Source: Megascapheus bottae
Taxonomy: Eukaryota > Chordata > Mammalia > Rodentia > Geomyidae
Length of the DNA stretch: 64,000 nucleotides
NCBI GenBank assembly: GCA_024803745.1
Contig: JANJXV010000196.1
Span: 1,066,501-1,130,500 of the forward strand
Reading direction: 5' to 3'
The translations under genes were made by a program, and so were the position numbers. Within the stretch, counting starts at the first letter, position 1. Each line of letters begins with the position of its first letter. The notes beneath the pieces are model-generated. The model searched no databases. It was given only the letters and a program-made list of their open reading frames with translations, and was not told where the DNA came from. Positions 26,101-36,398 of the stretch are shown here, in pieces.

Positions 26101-27345
26101 GAGGACACGCCAGGTCACCTGTCCAGGCCACACTCCCTGAGGACACGCCAGTCACCTGTCCAGGCCACACTCCCTGAGGACACGCCGGGTCACTTGTCCA
26201 GGGACACACTCCCTGAGGACACGCCGGTCACCTGTCCAGGCCACACTCCCTGAGGACACGCCGGTCACCTGCCCAGGCCACACTCCCTGAGGACACGCCG
26301 GTCACCTGCCCAGGGACACACTCCCTGAGGACACGCCGGGTCACCTGTCCAGGCCACACTCCCTGAGGACACGCCAGGTCACCTGTCCAGGCCACACTCC
26401 CTGAGGACACGCCGGTCACCTGTCCAGGCCACACTCCCTGAGGACACACCGGGTCACCTGTCCAGGCCACACTCCCTGAGGACACACCGGGTCACCTGTC
26501 CAGGCCACACTCCCTGAGGACACGCCGGTCACCTGCCCAGGCCACACTCCCTGAGGACACGCCGGTCACCTGCCCAGGCCACACTCCCTGAGGACACACC
26601 GGGTCACTTGTCCAGGCCACACTCCCTGAGGACACACCGGGTCACTTGTCCAGGCCACACTCCCTGAGGACACGCCGGTCACCTGCCCAGGCCACACTCC
26701 CTGAGGACACGCCGGTCACCTGCCCAGGCCACACTCCCTGAGGACACGCCGGTCACCTGCCCAGGCCACACTCCCTGAGGACACGCCGGTCACCTGCCCA
26801 GGCCACACTCCCTGAGGACACGCCGGGTCACCTGCCCAGGCCACACTCCCTGAGGACACGCCAGTCACCTGCCCAGGCCACACTCCCTGAGGACACGCCG
26901 GTCACCTGCCCAGGCCACACTCCCTGAGGACACGCTGGTCACCTGTCCAGGCCACACTCCCTGAGGACACGCCAGGTCACCTGTCCAGGCCACACTCCCT
27001 GAGGACACGCCAGGTCACCTGTCCAGGCCACATTCCCTGAGGACATGCCGGTCACCTGTCCAGGCCACACTCCCTGAGGATACACCATGTCCCCTGTCCA
27101 GGCCACACTCCCTGAGGACACGCCGGTCACCTGTCCAGGCCACACTCCCTGAGGACACGCCGGTCACCTGTCCAGGCCATACTCCCTGAGGACACACCGG
27201 GTCACTTGTCCAGGCCACACTCCCTGAGGACACGCCGGTCACCTGTCCAGGCCACACTCCCTTAGGATACACCAGGTCACCTGTCCAGGCCACACTCCCT
27301 GAGGACATGCCGGTCACCTGTTCAGGCCACACTCCCTGAGGACAT
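20170..27345. repeat. 38/39-bp minisatellite, about 190 units
   Basis: The unit is 38 bp (core GGTCACCTGCCCAGGCCACA) with a 39-bp class carrying CCGGGTCAC. Units differ mainly at GCCGG/GCTGG/ACCGGG and at CTGTCC/CTGCCC. Rare variants recur together: TGTCGAGG at about 24735 and 25673, CTTCCCAGG at about 25069 and 26004, and CAGGGCACC at about 20550 and 23359. These show block duplications of about 0.94 kb and about 2.8 kb. A deletion-like junction lies near 23562. Degenerate partial units continue to about 27420. On the minus strand a large class of units contains GGGCAGGTG, close to the Jeffreys minisatellite core. Open frames of 60 to 136 codons here are artefacts. Confidence 0.97.
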
Positions 27346-27506
27346 GTCAGCTGTGCTGGGCCACTCTTCCTGAGGGTACAGGTCAGCTGTCCAGGGCCAC
27401 ACTCACTCCCTGCCCAGGACCTCACAGGTCCTGGGATGAGGTCTGCTGACGTGGTATTTCAGAGTCTCCTTGGAACGTAACCTATAAAAATAAAGTGTCC
27501 GCAGGG

Positions 27507-27730
27507 TGCCGGTGGCTCACACCCATAAGCCTCTCAGGAGGCTGAGATCTGAGGATCAAGGTTCAAAGCCAGCCTGGACATGAAAATTAAGACTCTAATC
27601 TCCAATTAACCCTTAGAAAATCTGAAGTGGAGCTATGGCTCAAGTGGTAGGTTGGTAGCCTTGAGCTGAGGAGCTCAGAGATAGCCCCCAGGCCCAGAGT
27701 TCAAGCCCTGTGACTGATAAAAAATAAAGG
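27507..27730 (+). mobile_element. B1 + ID/Geo-type composite SINE, sense
   Basis: The copy begins with a B1-like part (GGTGGCTCACACCCATAAGC, GGAGGCTGAGATCTGAGG, AAAGCCAGCCTGG) and continues through TCTCCAATTAACCC to the second part (GTGGAGCTATGGCTCAAGTG, then TAGCCTTGAGCTGAGGAGC and AGAGTTCAAGCCC), ending in an A-rich tail. It sits just beyond the 38-bp array. The order and words match antisense copies at 8938, 51162 and 57064. Confidence 0.85.
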
Positions 27731-29829
27731 GTTTTATAATAATTTCTTACTTGGAAGACAGACGTCAATGCCGCCTCTCTACCCACACTTCCTGCCTCGT
27801 CTGCACAGACGGCATGCTTGTCCCAGTACAAGCAAGGTCAAACGAAATCCAACATGAAAGGGGCGTTTTCAGAATGAAAGCACTGCTTTTATTTTCTTTG
27901 GCTAAACTATTAAGTCCCATTTCAAAGAATGTGGGCATCTATGGGAGGGCTGTTTTCAGGGCCTGCACTGCCGTCCTGGCCGTCTGTGTGGCAGAGGGCT
28001 CTGCAAGTCTCCTCCCACAGGCCCGAGGTGGACAGTTTCCTGAGGTCCAGGGGGCCACCAGAATGTCCAGGCCTGGCCCCCACCTGGCCCCCATGGCCAC
28101 TATTCAGGTAAATGCCACCCTCTTACCTCCCTCTGGCTGGGGTGTGCGTCCACCACTGTCCTGGTGCGTCAGCTGCGGTGTCTGTGTCCCCGGGTGTCAC
28201 TGTGCATCTCTGGGTCTCTGCAAAGACCTCCTTGCTATCCTTGGGTCCTAGTATGGGCAAAAAGGCTGTCCACTGACCACTCTGCCCAAGCGCTGAGCCG
28301 GGGAGCAGGGCTCTGCTGTGTGGGGGACCCTGCCCGGACCACCGACAGTCCACATGAGCAGAATGTGATGGACAGAACTCCGCTGGCCAGCAAGTAGCCA
28401 AGACCCACCTGGAGGACAAAAGGCCCAGGCCTGTGACAGGCAACAGCTGGGAGCCTCACTGCTTCACCGCCCAGTGGAGCAGGCGCCTCACAGCAGATGG
28501 GGAAGGTGCCGTTGCCCTGACTGCATCTCCGTGCCTCTGGGCTCCGCCACGCTGCCCAGCGAGCTACCTGTGGACAGGACTGACCCCTGCTGACTTTCCT
28601 GGACAGGGCCTGTTCTACTGGGACTGCAGTGTTCACTGCAAGGTTGGGGGCTGGGCAGACTCTAGCCGGCCATCAGCAAAGCTTTAAAGCCCTCTCGTGT
28701 GGTCCTTGCCTCAAAATAAAAGCGAGTACAGCCAGACCGCCCAGAGACCACACCAGGATGAGCCCTCTCCACATTCCTGGGCTTCCAGAGACTTAGACAG
28801 CCACCCACGTTCTCCATCTGCCTTTGTAACTAGACCCCGGGTCAGCAGGAGTGACCCCAAGCCTGTCCTGGGTGGGCCCAGGGCCCAGCCCCCTTCTCTG
28901 CAGCTTGTCCAGGCCCAGGAGGAATGGAGTCTAGGACAAAAGTCTCAACCCCCACCCCCTCACCAAACAAGCAGCTGGCTGAGGCCTCTGGGGCAGGGGA
29001 GTCTTCTTCCTGCATAAGATTGCAAAGGCCTCCCCCCGTGGACAGTCTGGTGAGCACAGACCCTATGTACACACCCCTGAGCCATGGATGCAAGCCTGAG
29101 GCCCTGTGCCCACTTGGCAAGATGGCCAGGATGCTCCTGCAGGAACGTGGAGGGCGGGGGTCTGGGTGGTGAGATGGGGCCCAGGAGACAGAGGGGACAC
29201 CGGCGGCCAGGGCCCTGTCCACACCTCACTGAGGAGCTGGGTTGATGGACACAGACATGAAGAGAAAACCGGGACGGTCTGGTTGAGCCGGGTCAGGTGG
29301 GGGGGCGTGGATCAGAGGGGGCTACTCACCGGCTCTCCCAGCCGGCCAGTGGTGAGGCGGGAGACTGACTCGGCCAGTGAAAGGAGCTAGCCAGGACCCG
29401 GCTCCGCCTGGCGGGAGCACAGGCGGCAGGGGTGCGCGGAGGAGCAGACCTCACGCTGCAGTCCTCACCGACTCAGCTCTGCTTTCCTGGCACCGTCCCC
29501 GCCTCCGGGGACCCAGCATGAAGCATCTGTCACGGCATGGCCCACGGCCCCCCGCAGTCCTGCCCGGCTCCTCCCTGGGGTGCAGGTCACCCTCCCTCCA
29601 CCAGAGCCCCTTCCGCCTGCAGCCCAAGGCCCTGGGGCCCACGCTGATCTCAGGGGCTGCGGCTCCAGAGGGGCTGGAAAGAACAGCAGGGAACGAAAGC
29701 AGGGGCAAGCCGGGCCCGCCCGAGTGACGTGCACTTCACAGGGAGCTCTCCAGGAACCCCAATGCACGCCACACAGATGGAGCCTGAGTGCACAGCCAGG
29801 ACGGAGTGGGCGATGCAGCCCGTGACACC
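27731..29829. other. Unique GC-rich sequence, no supported gene
   Basis: Many overlapping open frames on both strands, none recognisable. An AATAAA word occurs near 28716, without a convincing terminal exon. I see no tandem array or clear mobile element. Confidence 0.5.
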
Positions 29830-30565
29830 AGCACAGGGGTGGACTGTCCAGCTCTGAGCCCGTGACACCGGCACAGGGGTGGACTGTCCAGCTCTGAGCC
29901 CATGACACCAGGGGGATAGACTGGACTGTCCAGCTCTGAGCCCGTGACACCAGGGGGATGGACTGGACTGTCCAGCTCTGAGCCCATGACACCAGTGGGG
30001 CTGGACTGGACTGGACTGTCCAGCTCTGAGCCCATGACACCGGGGGGGATGGACTGGACTGTCCAGCTCTGAGCCCATGACACCGGGGGAGGGATAGACT
30101 GGACTGTCCAGCTCTGAGCCCGTGACACCGGGGGGGATGGACTGGACTGTCCAGCTCTGAGCCCATGACACCGGGGGGGATGGACTGGACTGTCCAGCTC
30201 TGAGCCCATGACACCGGGGGGGATGGACTGGACTGTCCAGCTCTGAGCCCATGACACCGGGGGAGGGATAGACTGGACTGTCCAGCTCTGAGCCCGTGAC
30301 ACCGGGGGGGATGGACTGGACTGTCCAGCTCTGAGCCCGTGACACCGGGGGGGATGGACTGGACTGTCCAGCTCTGAGCCCGTGACACCGGGGGGGATGG
30401 ACTGGACTGTCCAGCTCTGAGCCCATGACACCAGGGGGGATGGACTGGACTGTCCAGCTCTGAGCCCGTGACACCAGGGGTGATGGACTGGACTGTCCAG
30501 CTCTGAGCCCGTGACACCAGGGGTGATGGACTGAACTGTCCAGCTCTGAGCCCGTGACACCGGGG
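29830..30565. repeat. 43-bp minisatellite with variable G-run, about 17 units
   Basis: Units of about 43 bp carry the core GACTGTCCAGCTCTGAGCCC followed by a GTGACACC or ATGACACC step and a G-run of 3 to 8 Gs before ATGGACT or ATAGACT. Length varies mainly in the G-run and by extra GGACT steps near 30001-30020. The first two units lack the GGATGGACT part (29830-29890), so they look like an older edge. Minus-strand open frames of up to 416 codons crossing the array are artefacts. Confidence 0.95.
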
Positions 30566-31295
30566 TTGGGGGGGGGAAATGGACTGGATAACTCTGAGCT
30601 GCTCCCTTCCAGGAAAGACGCTGACTGGGCCTGCAGGCCCTTCCCAGACATGCCCTGCACCGTGTGATCTGGTCTTCTCTGGCCGCCCAGCCCTGGGCCT
30701 CGGTTCCCGTGACATTTCATACGATGAATGGCCATGCTGCCCACTCAGGCGCAGCCTCTCCAGCCCATACTAACCCTATTCTACCCCAGGGAGAGGGGAG
30801 GGAGGCGGGTTGCCAACCTGCAGTGTGGCAAGAGGCATATTTGAGGTGCCATGTGGAGACCAGGGCAGAAGCCCAGAAGGTTTCATGGAGGAGAGCAGCA
30901 GAGGTGGGCACCTACCGCTCTGAACAAGGTGCCAACCCCGGAAACAGGTGTTCTCCCAGCCCTCCAGTCCTCACCTGACTGGAATGACCAGGGACCACCT
31001 CGCTCCTCAGACGGCCCAGGTGAGTCACCGCATTGGTCAGGCCCAGCTCAGTGCCCAGGACTGCCGGGGCCGGCACATTCCGTCCCCACGCTCTCCACAC
31101 ACAGGCTCAGGTCCAGAGGGATGGTGGCAGCGGGAGTGGGAGCCCAGCCAGGCAGCAGCCACCAGCACGGGGTGCCCAGTGTCTGGAGGGGACACTGATG
31201 CAGCTGACCACACACCTACATGGCAAAGCCACCACCGTGATGGACTCAGTCAGCTCAGCTTCGCCAGTCCCAGTCTTCTCCACACAGAACAGCTG
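30566..31295. other. Unique sequence, no supported gene
   Basis: No recognisable gene or repeat between the 43-bp and 16-bp arrays. Confidence 0.5.
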
Positions 31296-31935
31296 GGAGG
31301 GACAGAGGAGGGAGGGGACAGAGGAGGGAGGGGACAGAGGAGGGAGAGGACAGAGGAGGGAGAGGGAGAGGAGGGAGGAGACAGAGGAGGGAGAGGACAG
31401 AGGAGGGAGAGGACAGAGGAGGGAAGGGACAGAGGAGGGAGAGGACAGAGGAGGGAGAGGGAGAGGACAGAGGAGGGAGGAGGAAGGGGACAGAGGAGGG
31501 AGGGGACAGAGGAGGGAGAGGACAGAGGAGGGAGAGGGAGAGGAGGGAGGAGACAGAGGAGGGAGAGGACAGAGGAGGGAGAGGACAGAGGAGGGAAGGG
31601 ACAGAGGAGGGAGAGGACAGAGGAGGGAGAGGACAGAGGAGGGAGAGGACAGAGGAGGGAGAAGACAGAGGAGGGAGAAGACAGAGGAGGGAGAGGACAG
31701 AGGAGGGAGAAGGAGAGGACAGAGGAGGGAGGAGACAGAGGAGGGAGAGGACAGAGGAGGGAGAGGACAGAGGAGGGAGAGGACAGAGGAGGGAGAGGAC
31801 AGAGGAGGGGGAGGACAGAGGAGGGAGGGGACAGAGGAGGGAGAGGACAGAGGAGGGAGGGGACAGAGGAGGGAGGGGACAGAGGAGGGAGGGGACAGAG
31901 GAGGGGGAGGGCAGAGGAGGGAGAGCAAAGAGGAG
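31296..31935. repeat. 16-bp polypurine minisatellite, about 40 units
   Basis: The + strand is A, G and one C per unit, with unit GGACAGAGGAGGGAGA and inserted GGGAGA blocks. A segment containing GAGGGAGGAGACAGAGG recurs at 31371 and 31543, giving a higher-order spacing of 172 bp. The near-pure purine strand could form triplex or G-rich structures. The arginine/glutamate/glycine-rich (+) and proline/leucine/serine-rich (-) frames are artefacts of composition. Confidence 0.95.
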
Positions 31936-32109
31936 GGTACGGGAGGGCCTGTCAGGAGTGGGTGGGGAGGGGAGGCTGCAGTGGCACCCAGGCTCACACA
32001 GGCCTGGCCAGGCAGTCCAGGGCGCCAGCCCCCAGGCTGGGAGCGCTGTGGGGTGGTCCGGCACCCAACCTCCAAAGTGCGATGGAGGAGATAAGGAAGG
32101 AACATCAAA

Positions 32110-32250
32110 AACCATAAACAGGAAGGGCAGCCGGTTCACCGGCTTGGATTGCTCATTAATCACCATCAAATCCAAATATTTTATTTGACCAGGCACCTCA
32201 TAAATGCTCCAGAAAGAGCTTGGTTTGAAAAAAAACAGCAATGAAAGTCA
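32110..32250. other. AT-rich island in GC-rich unique sequence, possible conserved noncoding element
   Basis: About 140 bp of markedly AT-rich, non-repetitive sequence (TTGCTCATTAATCACC near 32147, AAATATTTTATTTGACC near 32175) interrupts GC-rich DNA. TAAT-type words are typical homeodomain sites. It is not visibly part of a SINE or LINE. Conservation cannot be judged from one sequence. Confidence 0.25.
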
Positions 32251-32296
32251 ACCACGCGTGCATAGCTGCGTGAGGAGAATGCATGTCACAGGGTGA

Positions 32297-32475
32297 CCGG
32301 GCTGGGGCGTGGCTCAGTGGTGCGGCTCCCCCAGCATGCACGAAGCCCTGGGCTCCGTTCCCCAGCACCACAGACAGAAAAGCCAGAAGTGGCGCTATGG
32401 CTCAAGAGGGAGGGGGGGGGGACAGGGCCCAGGCCCTGGGTTCAAGCCTCACAGCTGACATAGATGAATACATAA
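32297..32475 (+). mobile_element. ID/IDL-Geo-type SINE, sense
   Basis: The left part has a tRNA-like start (GGGGCGTGGCTCAGTGGTGC) and a B-box-like GGGCTCCGTTCCCCAGCACC. The right part has AAAAGCCAGAAGTGGCGCTA and TGGCTCAAGAGGG, with an internal G-run near 32411 and a degenerate end. The two-part structure matches the IDL-Geo layout. Confidence 0.8.
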
Positions 32476-33720
32476 ATTTTAGGAAAAGAAATGTACTTTT
32501 TATCTGACTTTGTAACCGTAACCCCTCTGAATTTCACCTTTACAGTACCAATAAAAACAATAAGAGACTCCGTGAATCGGGGTCCAGTAGAGGGTGCAGG
32601 CTGCTTGCAGCATGTCTCGCCAGCCCAGCCCCTTTCACGGGTGCCTGCAGGGGGGTTCCAGCCCCCGAAAGGGACCCCAGATGGTGGAGAGGAAGGCGGA
32701 TGGAAGACGAGTAGGTGCAGGACTGATGGCAGAGGAGGCAGAGCCAGGGAGAAGGGGCCTTCCTGCCAGGTAGCCGGCGACCAGACAAACCTCCCTGAGC
32801 TTTAATCCAGGCACCCAAGTAATCACCCGAAGGACAACCACCGGTCAGCAGTGTCCAGTGGATGAAAGACTGGCACCCTGGCATGTGTCCGGCTGCCGCG
32901 AGCCTGGCCCGACCCATGGCTGCTGTCCTGGATCTAGCTCAGCACAGCTTTTCTCCACCCCCAGTGCCCACACCAGGGGCCTCCTTGAGGACTCGCCAGG
33001 CCCTACTGCTTGGCTCCCCAGGCCTGGCCCATCTGCTGGACGTCCGCCACTGACCCACCAGATGCCAGGGCCTGGCTCTGCCCGTCAGACCTGGCAGGGA
33101 GCAGCTGAACTCAACGTCCATGCCTGAGTCCACATCATGATGCCACACAGAAAGGTCCTGGGCCGAGGGACCATGTGTCCAGCCACTGCCCATAGGGACA
33201 ACAATGCAGACCCTGGTCCAGGTTGGTGCCCACCTAATCAGCAATGGTTCCCCTGTGGAACCATGGAGCATGTGTGAAGACGCGGCCCTAGCGCCCTGTG
33301 GCCAGCAATGTCCAGCAGGGTCCTGGCCAGCCTCGCTGTTAATGTGTGACTGGGATCAAGTTAGGAATTCAGCACCAACAGATCTCTCCAGTGCCGTGAG
33401 CCCATGGCTGTGCAGCGAGCCAAGAAGGCCAGGAGTGGAAACCTGGGCCACAAAGAGGCCAAATGGCAGGGAAAAGTCGAGCGGCATGTGAACGGGTCCT
33501 CGGGGCTCACACACCTCCCTCCTCCTGCCTGTCACCTGAGCACGTCCGCGCAGAGGGACACTGATGGGCTCTGGGCGGACACACAGGGTCCTTCTGAGTC
33601 CCCCTAAGCTCAAGGGCGCAGTCCCCAGTGCAGTGTGCCCTGGAGAAGACGAGGCAGCTCAGGGTACCTGGTTAAGAGCTGCGGCTCTGAAGCGCACCCT
33701 ACCCCCAGAACAGCCACGAC
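32476..33720. other. Unique sequence, no supported gene
   Basis: No recognisable protein, RNA gene or repeat. An AATAAA word near 32551 is isolated. Confidence 0.5.
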
Positions 33721-33790
33721 CACGGGAGGCCACGGGAGGCCACGGGAGGCCACGGGAGGCCACGGGAGGCCACGGGAGGCCACGGGAGGC
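33721..33790. repeat. 10-bp tandem repeat, 7 perfect units
   Basis: CACGGGAGGC is repeated seven times without a mismatch. The perfection suggests recent expansion. Two open frames cross it with short glycine/arginine/proline repeats; neither resembles a known protein. Confidence 0.97.
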
Positions 33791-34469
33791 CCACGCCTGC
33801 TCTCTCCACACTTCCTCCACCCACCTCTCATCCTTTTCAGTTGGTGGCAGGGAACCCCCAAGTACAGCTCCATGTCCCGGGCAGGCCACAGACCAACCAC
33901 AGGGTCTTCTGCCCCACCCCCCCGGCTCCTGTCCCTGCAGCATACCCATGTGCCACTCTGAATTCACCAAGACCACATTCACCGCGGCAGCTGGCTCCTG
34001 GCACCCATTCCTACGACGCCTGACTGGGACCCAAACTTCCCTTACTGTAAGCCCCTCACTGACTGCCAGTGACCCCCTGCTGCCCGCTGGTGAGGCAGTG
34101 CCCCTGTGCTCTGTGCACCTGTCCACTAACGCCTCGTCTGGCAGGCTCCACACTCCTGCCCCGAGGAGAGCAGGGGCCGGGCATCAGGCTGGACCGAGGC
34201 CCGGGTTTTGCTTGCAGAAAGTCTCTGAGTGGGAGTGGGCGTGTGTGCACCCAGGCAGGAAGGGGCAGTGGCACAAACTGAAAGCTCCATGTTTCACACA
34301 CAGAGCTTCGGGGCTTGAAAGTCCTGAAGGTGCAGTCGGCCCTGAAATGACCGTCCAGTCCGTGCCGGCAGCAGCCTGAACCTGTGCCTGGGGGACTTAA
34401 GATTCAATCATCCATTGGCTCTGGATTCTTGGGAGATGACAGCGTGGGTGTCCCCATAAAAGGTAAAGA
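33791..34469. other. Unique sequence, no supported gene
   Basis: GC-rich unique sequence. Open frames extend from the 10-bp repeat but have no recognisable domain. Confidence 0.5.
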
Positions 34470-34560
34470 AAGACCAAACACAGTGTCACATGCCTATAAT
34501 CTTAGGTAGTTGAGAGGCTGAGTTAGGAGGATTAAGGTTTAAGGCTAGCCTGAACAACAA
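34470..34560 (+). mobile_element. B1-like SINE fragment, sense
   Basis: GTGTCACATGCCTATAATCT and GAGAGGCTGAGTTAGGAGG followed by GGCTAGCCTGAACAAC resemble a diverged B1/7SL-derived monomer, ending in CAACAACAAC and an A-rich tail. A dimeric SINE follows immediately. Confidence 0.7.
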
Positions 34561-34577
34561 CAACAAAAATTTACAGG

Positions 34578-34783
34578 ACTGGGCCGGGAGTTTAGTCTAG
34601 TGGTAGAGTGGGGAGTTTGTCTAGCATGCGACAAGACCAGGGTTCGATTCCTCAGTACCACATACATAGAAAAAAGCCAGAAGTGGTGCTGAGGCTCAAG
34701 TGGTAGAGCTCTAGCCTTGAGAAAGTCCAAGGCAGTGCCCAGACCCTGAGTTCGAGGCCCAGGACTGGCAAAAAAAAATTTAC
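34578..34783 (+). mobile_element. IDL-Geo-type dimeric SINE, sense
   Basis: This is one of the clearest copies. The ID-like left part runs from GGGCCGGGAGTTTAGTCTAG through a B-box AGGGTTCGATTCCTCAG to an A-rich linker. The right part has GCCAGAAGTGGTGCTGAGGC, TCAAGTGGTAGAGCTCTAGC, and GAGGCCCAGGACTGGC, then an A-run. Such dimers (tRNA-Ala/ID-like left, unrelated right) are the published definition of IDL-Geo in geomyoid rodents. RNA polymerase III would have driven the ancestral copy. Confidence 0.87.
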
Positions 34784-36198
34784 AGGACCCCTTTTAATTG
34801 ATAAAAAGGTCAGGAATGGAATTGGAGGGGTGGTAGAGCTTCAGGTGTGAGCATGGGAGCCGAGGAGGCAGCGAAGTGCCATCTAGACAGGGACAGCACA
34901 TCCCTGGCCACCCCTTCCTGCGACACAGAGCAGGGAACCGGGTAGGACACCTGTAGGACAAGCCAGAGGAAAGGGCCCGGAGGGAGGGACACAGGCACGA
35001 GGACAACAGATTTCCAGCCCTGAGTGGAGCAGGACCCGTGTGACAGGCACCGTGCCTGCTTGCCGGGGTCACTTGTTACCACAGCGCAGCAGCTCTCCCG
35101 TGCCTGCACTCCGTCCACGCAGGCAGCCATCTCCTCGCTGTCTGGGCACACCTGCCCAGGGCCGCAGTGCTTCCCAGCCTGGCAGCTTGAGCTCCCGCGC
35201 TCGGCGCCACCCCGACAGTGTCACTCAGACCTCTGTGAGAGCAGGCCCCCAGGTTCACACCTCCGTGGGCTACTCTGCAAGGGCACAGATGCCTGGCACA
35301 GGATTCTCTTCTAACCCCACGGTGGCACAAAGGCGGCACAAAGGGCCGAACACTACCAAGGAAGAGATGCAGGCACAGGGACTTAGCCCAGGGATGCAGG
35401 CACCAGCGCCGGGAGTGGTAAAGGCAGCCATCCTGGAGGTGGCACCAGCAGAAAGCAGAGGCCACCCGTTCTGGGCAGAAGGAAGGATCCGGTGAGCCCA
35501 GCTGCTGGAGGGTCCTGGCAGGAGCTGGCACTGTCCACCTGTGGTCCCGGCAGCCTGCCCATGCTCCTGAGGTCACTGCCTGGCCCTCCCTCCCAATCAC
35601 AACAGCCACAGCCGACCATGCTGGGGCCCTGCTTACCAGCCCCTGGGTGACGGGCCTCTCCCACAAGGCCCTCTATGCCACCCCGTGCCCTGCTCTGTGC
35701 CGCACGAAGGCCTAAGGCACAGGAGGGAAGGGGTCCCTGGCCCGGCCCCGCCCCACCTGCTGCAATCCTGTTGCCAGGATACATGCAGAAAAGAAATGTG
35801 ATCCAGGATTAGTCTAGACAGTCTGACCTTTCCCCTTGTTCTCCACGGACAACTGGGGCCCAAGTCACAGGTCCCTGAGCTGATGGCAGGAAAATCGAGG
35901 ACGCTGTCCCAGCGCTCCTGGGGACAATTTCTCAGCAAGGGCTGGACACTGCCGGCTGGCAGGGTGCAGGCCCAGCCACTCACCCACACACAAAGGGGCT
36001 TTCAGAGTGGCTGTGCCACGTCTTCAACTAGCCATGAAAGAACGGGAAAGCCTCTCCGAGCCCCACAGACCCAGGAGCTGTCCGCTAGCTCTGTGCTGCC
36101 CACTGTGCTGCCAGGCCAGTGGCCACAGAACAGTGCCTGGGCCTGCAGTCCCATTGGGTCCAGCACATCTAGCAGGTATTCAGAGCCCCCCTCCACGT
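34784..36198. other. Unique sequence, no supported gene
   Basis: GC-rich unique sequence; no recognised protein. A short GGCACAAAG duplication lies near 35322-35342. Confidence 0.5.
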
Positions 36199-36398
36199 TC
36201 ACATGCACAGCCTCAGCTCTCACATGCACAGACCCGGCTCTCACATGCACAGCCTCTGCTCTCACATGCACAGCCTCTGCTCTCACATGCACCACCCCCC
36301 CACCCCGCTCTCACATGCACAGCCTCTGCTCTCACATGCACAGCCTCTGCTCTCACATGTACCAGCCCCCACCCCCACCCCGCTCTCACATGCACAGC
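36199..36398. repeat. 21-bp minisatellite, about 9 units, with C-run spacers
   Basis: The unit has core CTCACATGCACAGCCTCTGC. C-rich spacers (near 36290-36305 and 36365-36380) separate clusters of two to four units, so a cluster plus spacer was itself duplicated. As 21 is a multiple of 3, open frames with seven-residue repeats cross it in both directions; the spacers break any regular phase. Confidence 0.92.

Noticed and set aside
1..27345. CRISPR-like arrays
   Set aside because: Units are contiguous with no unique spacers between them, and SINEs, LINE-1 and CpG pattern show a mammalian genome.
20170..27345. Telomere-like or centromeric satellite
   Set aside because: Unit length and sequence do not resemble TTAGGG or known centromeric satellites, and the array is bounded by unique DNA on both sides.
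31107..32241. Arginine/glutamate-rich and proline/leucine/serine-rich frames over the purine array
   Set aside because: Purine-only or pyrimidine-only DNA cannot easily encode stops; composition explains the frames.
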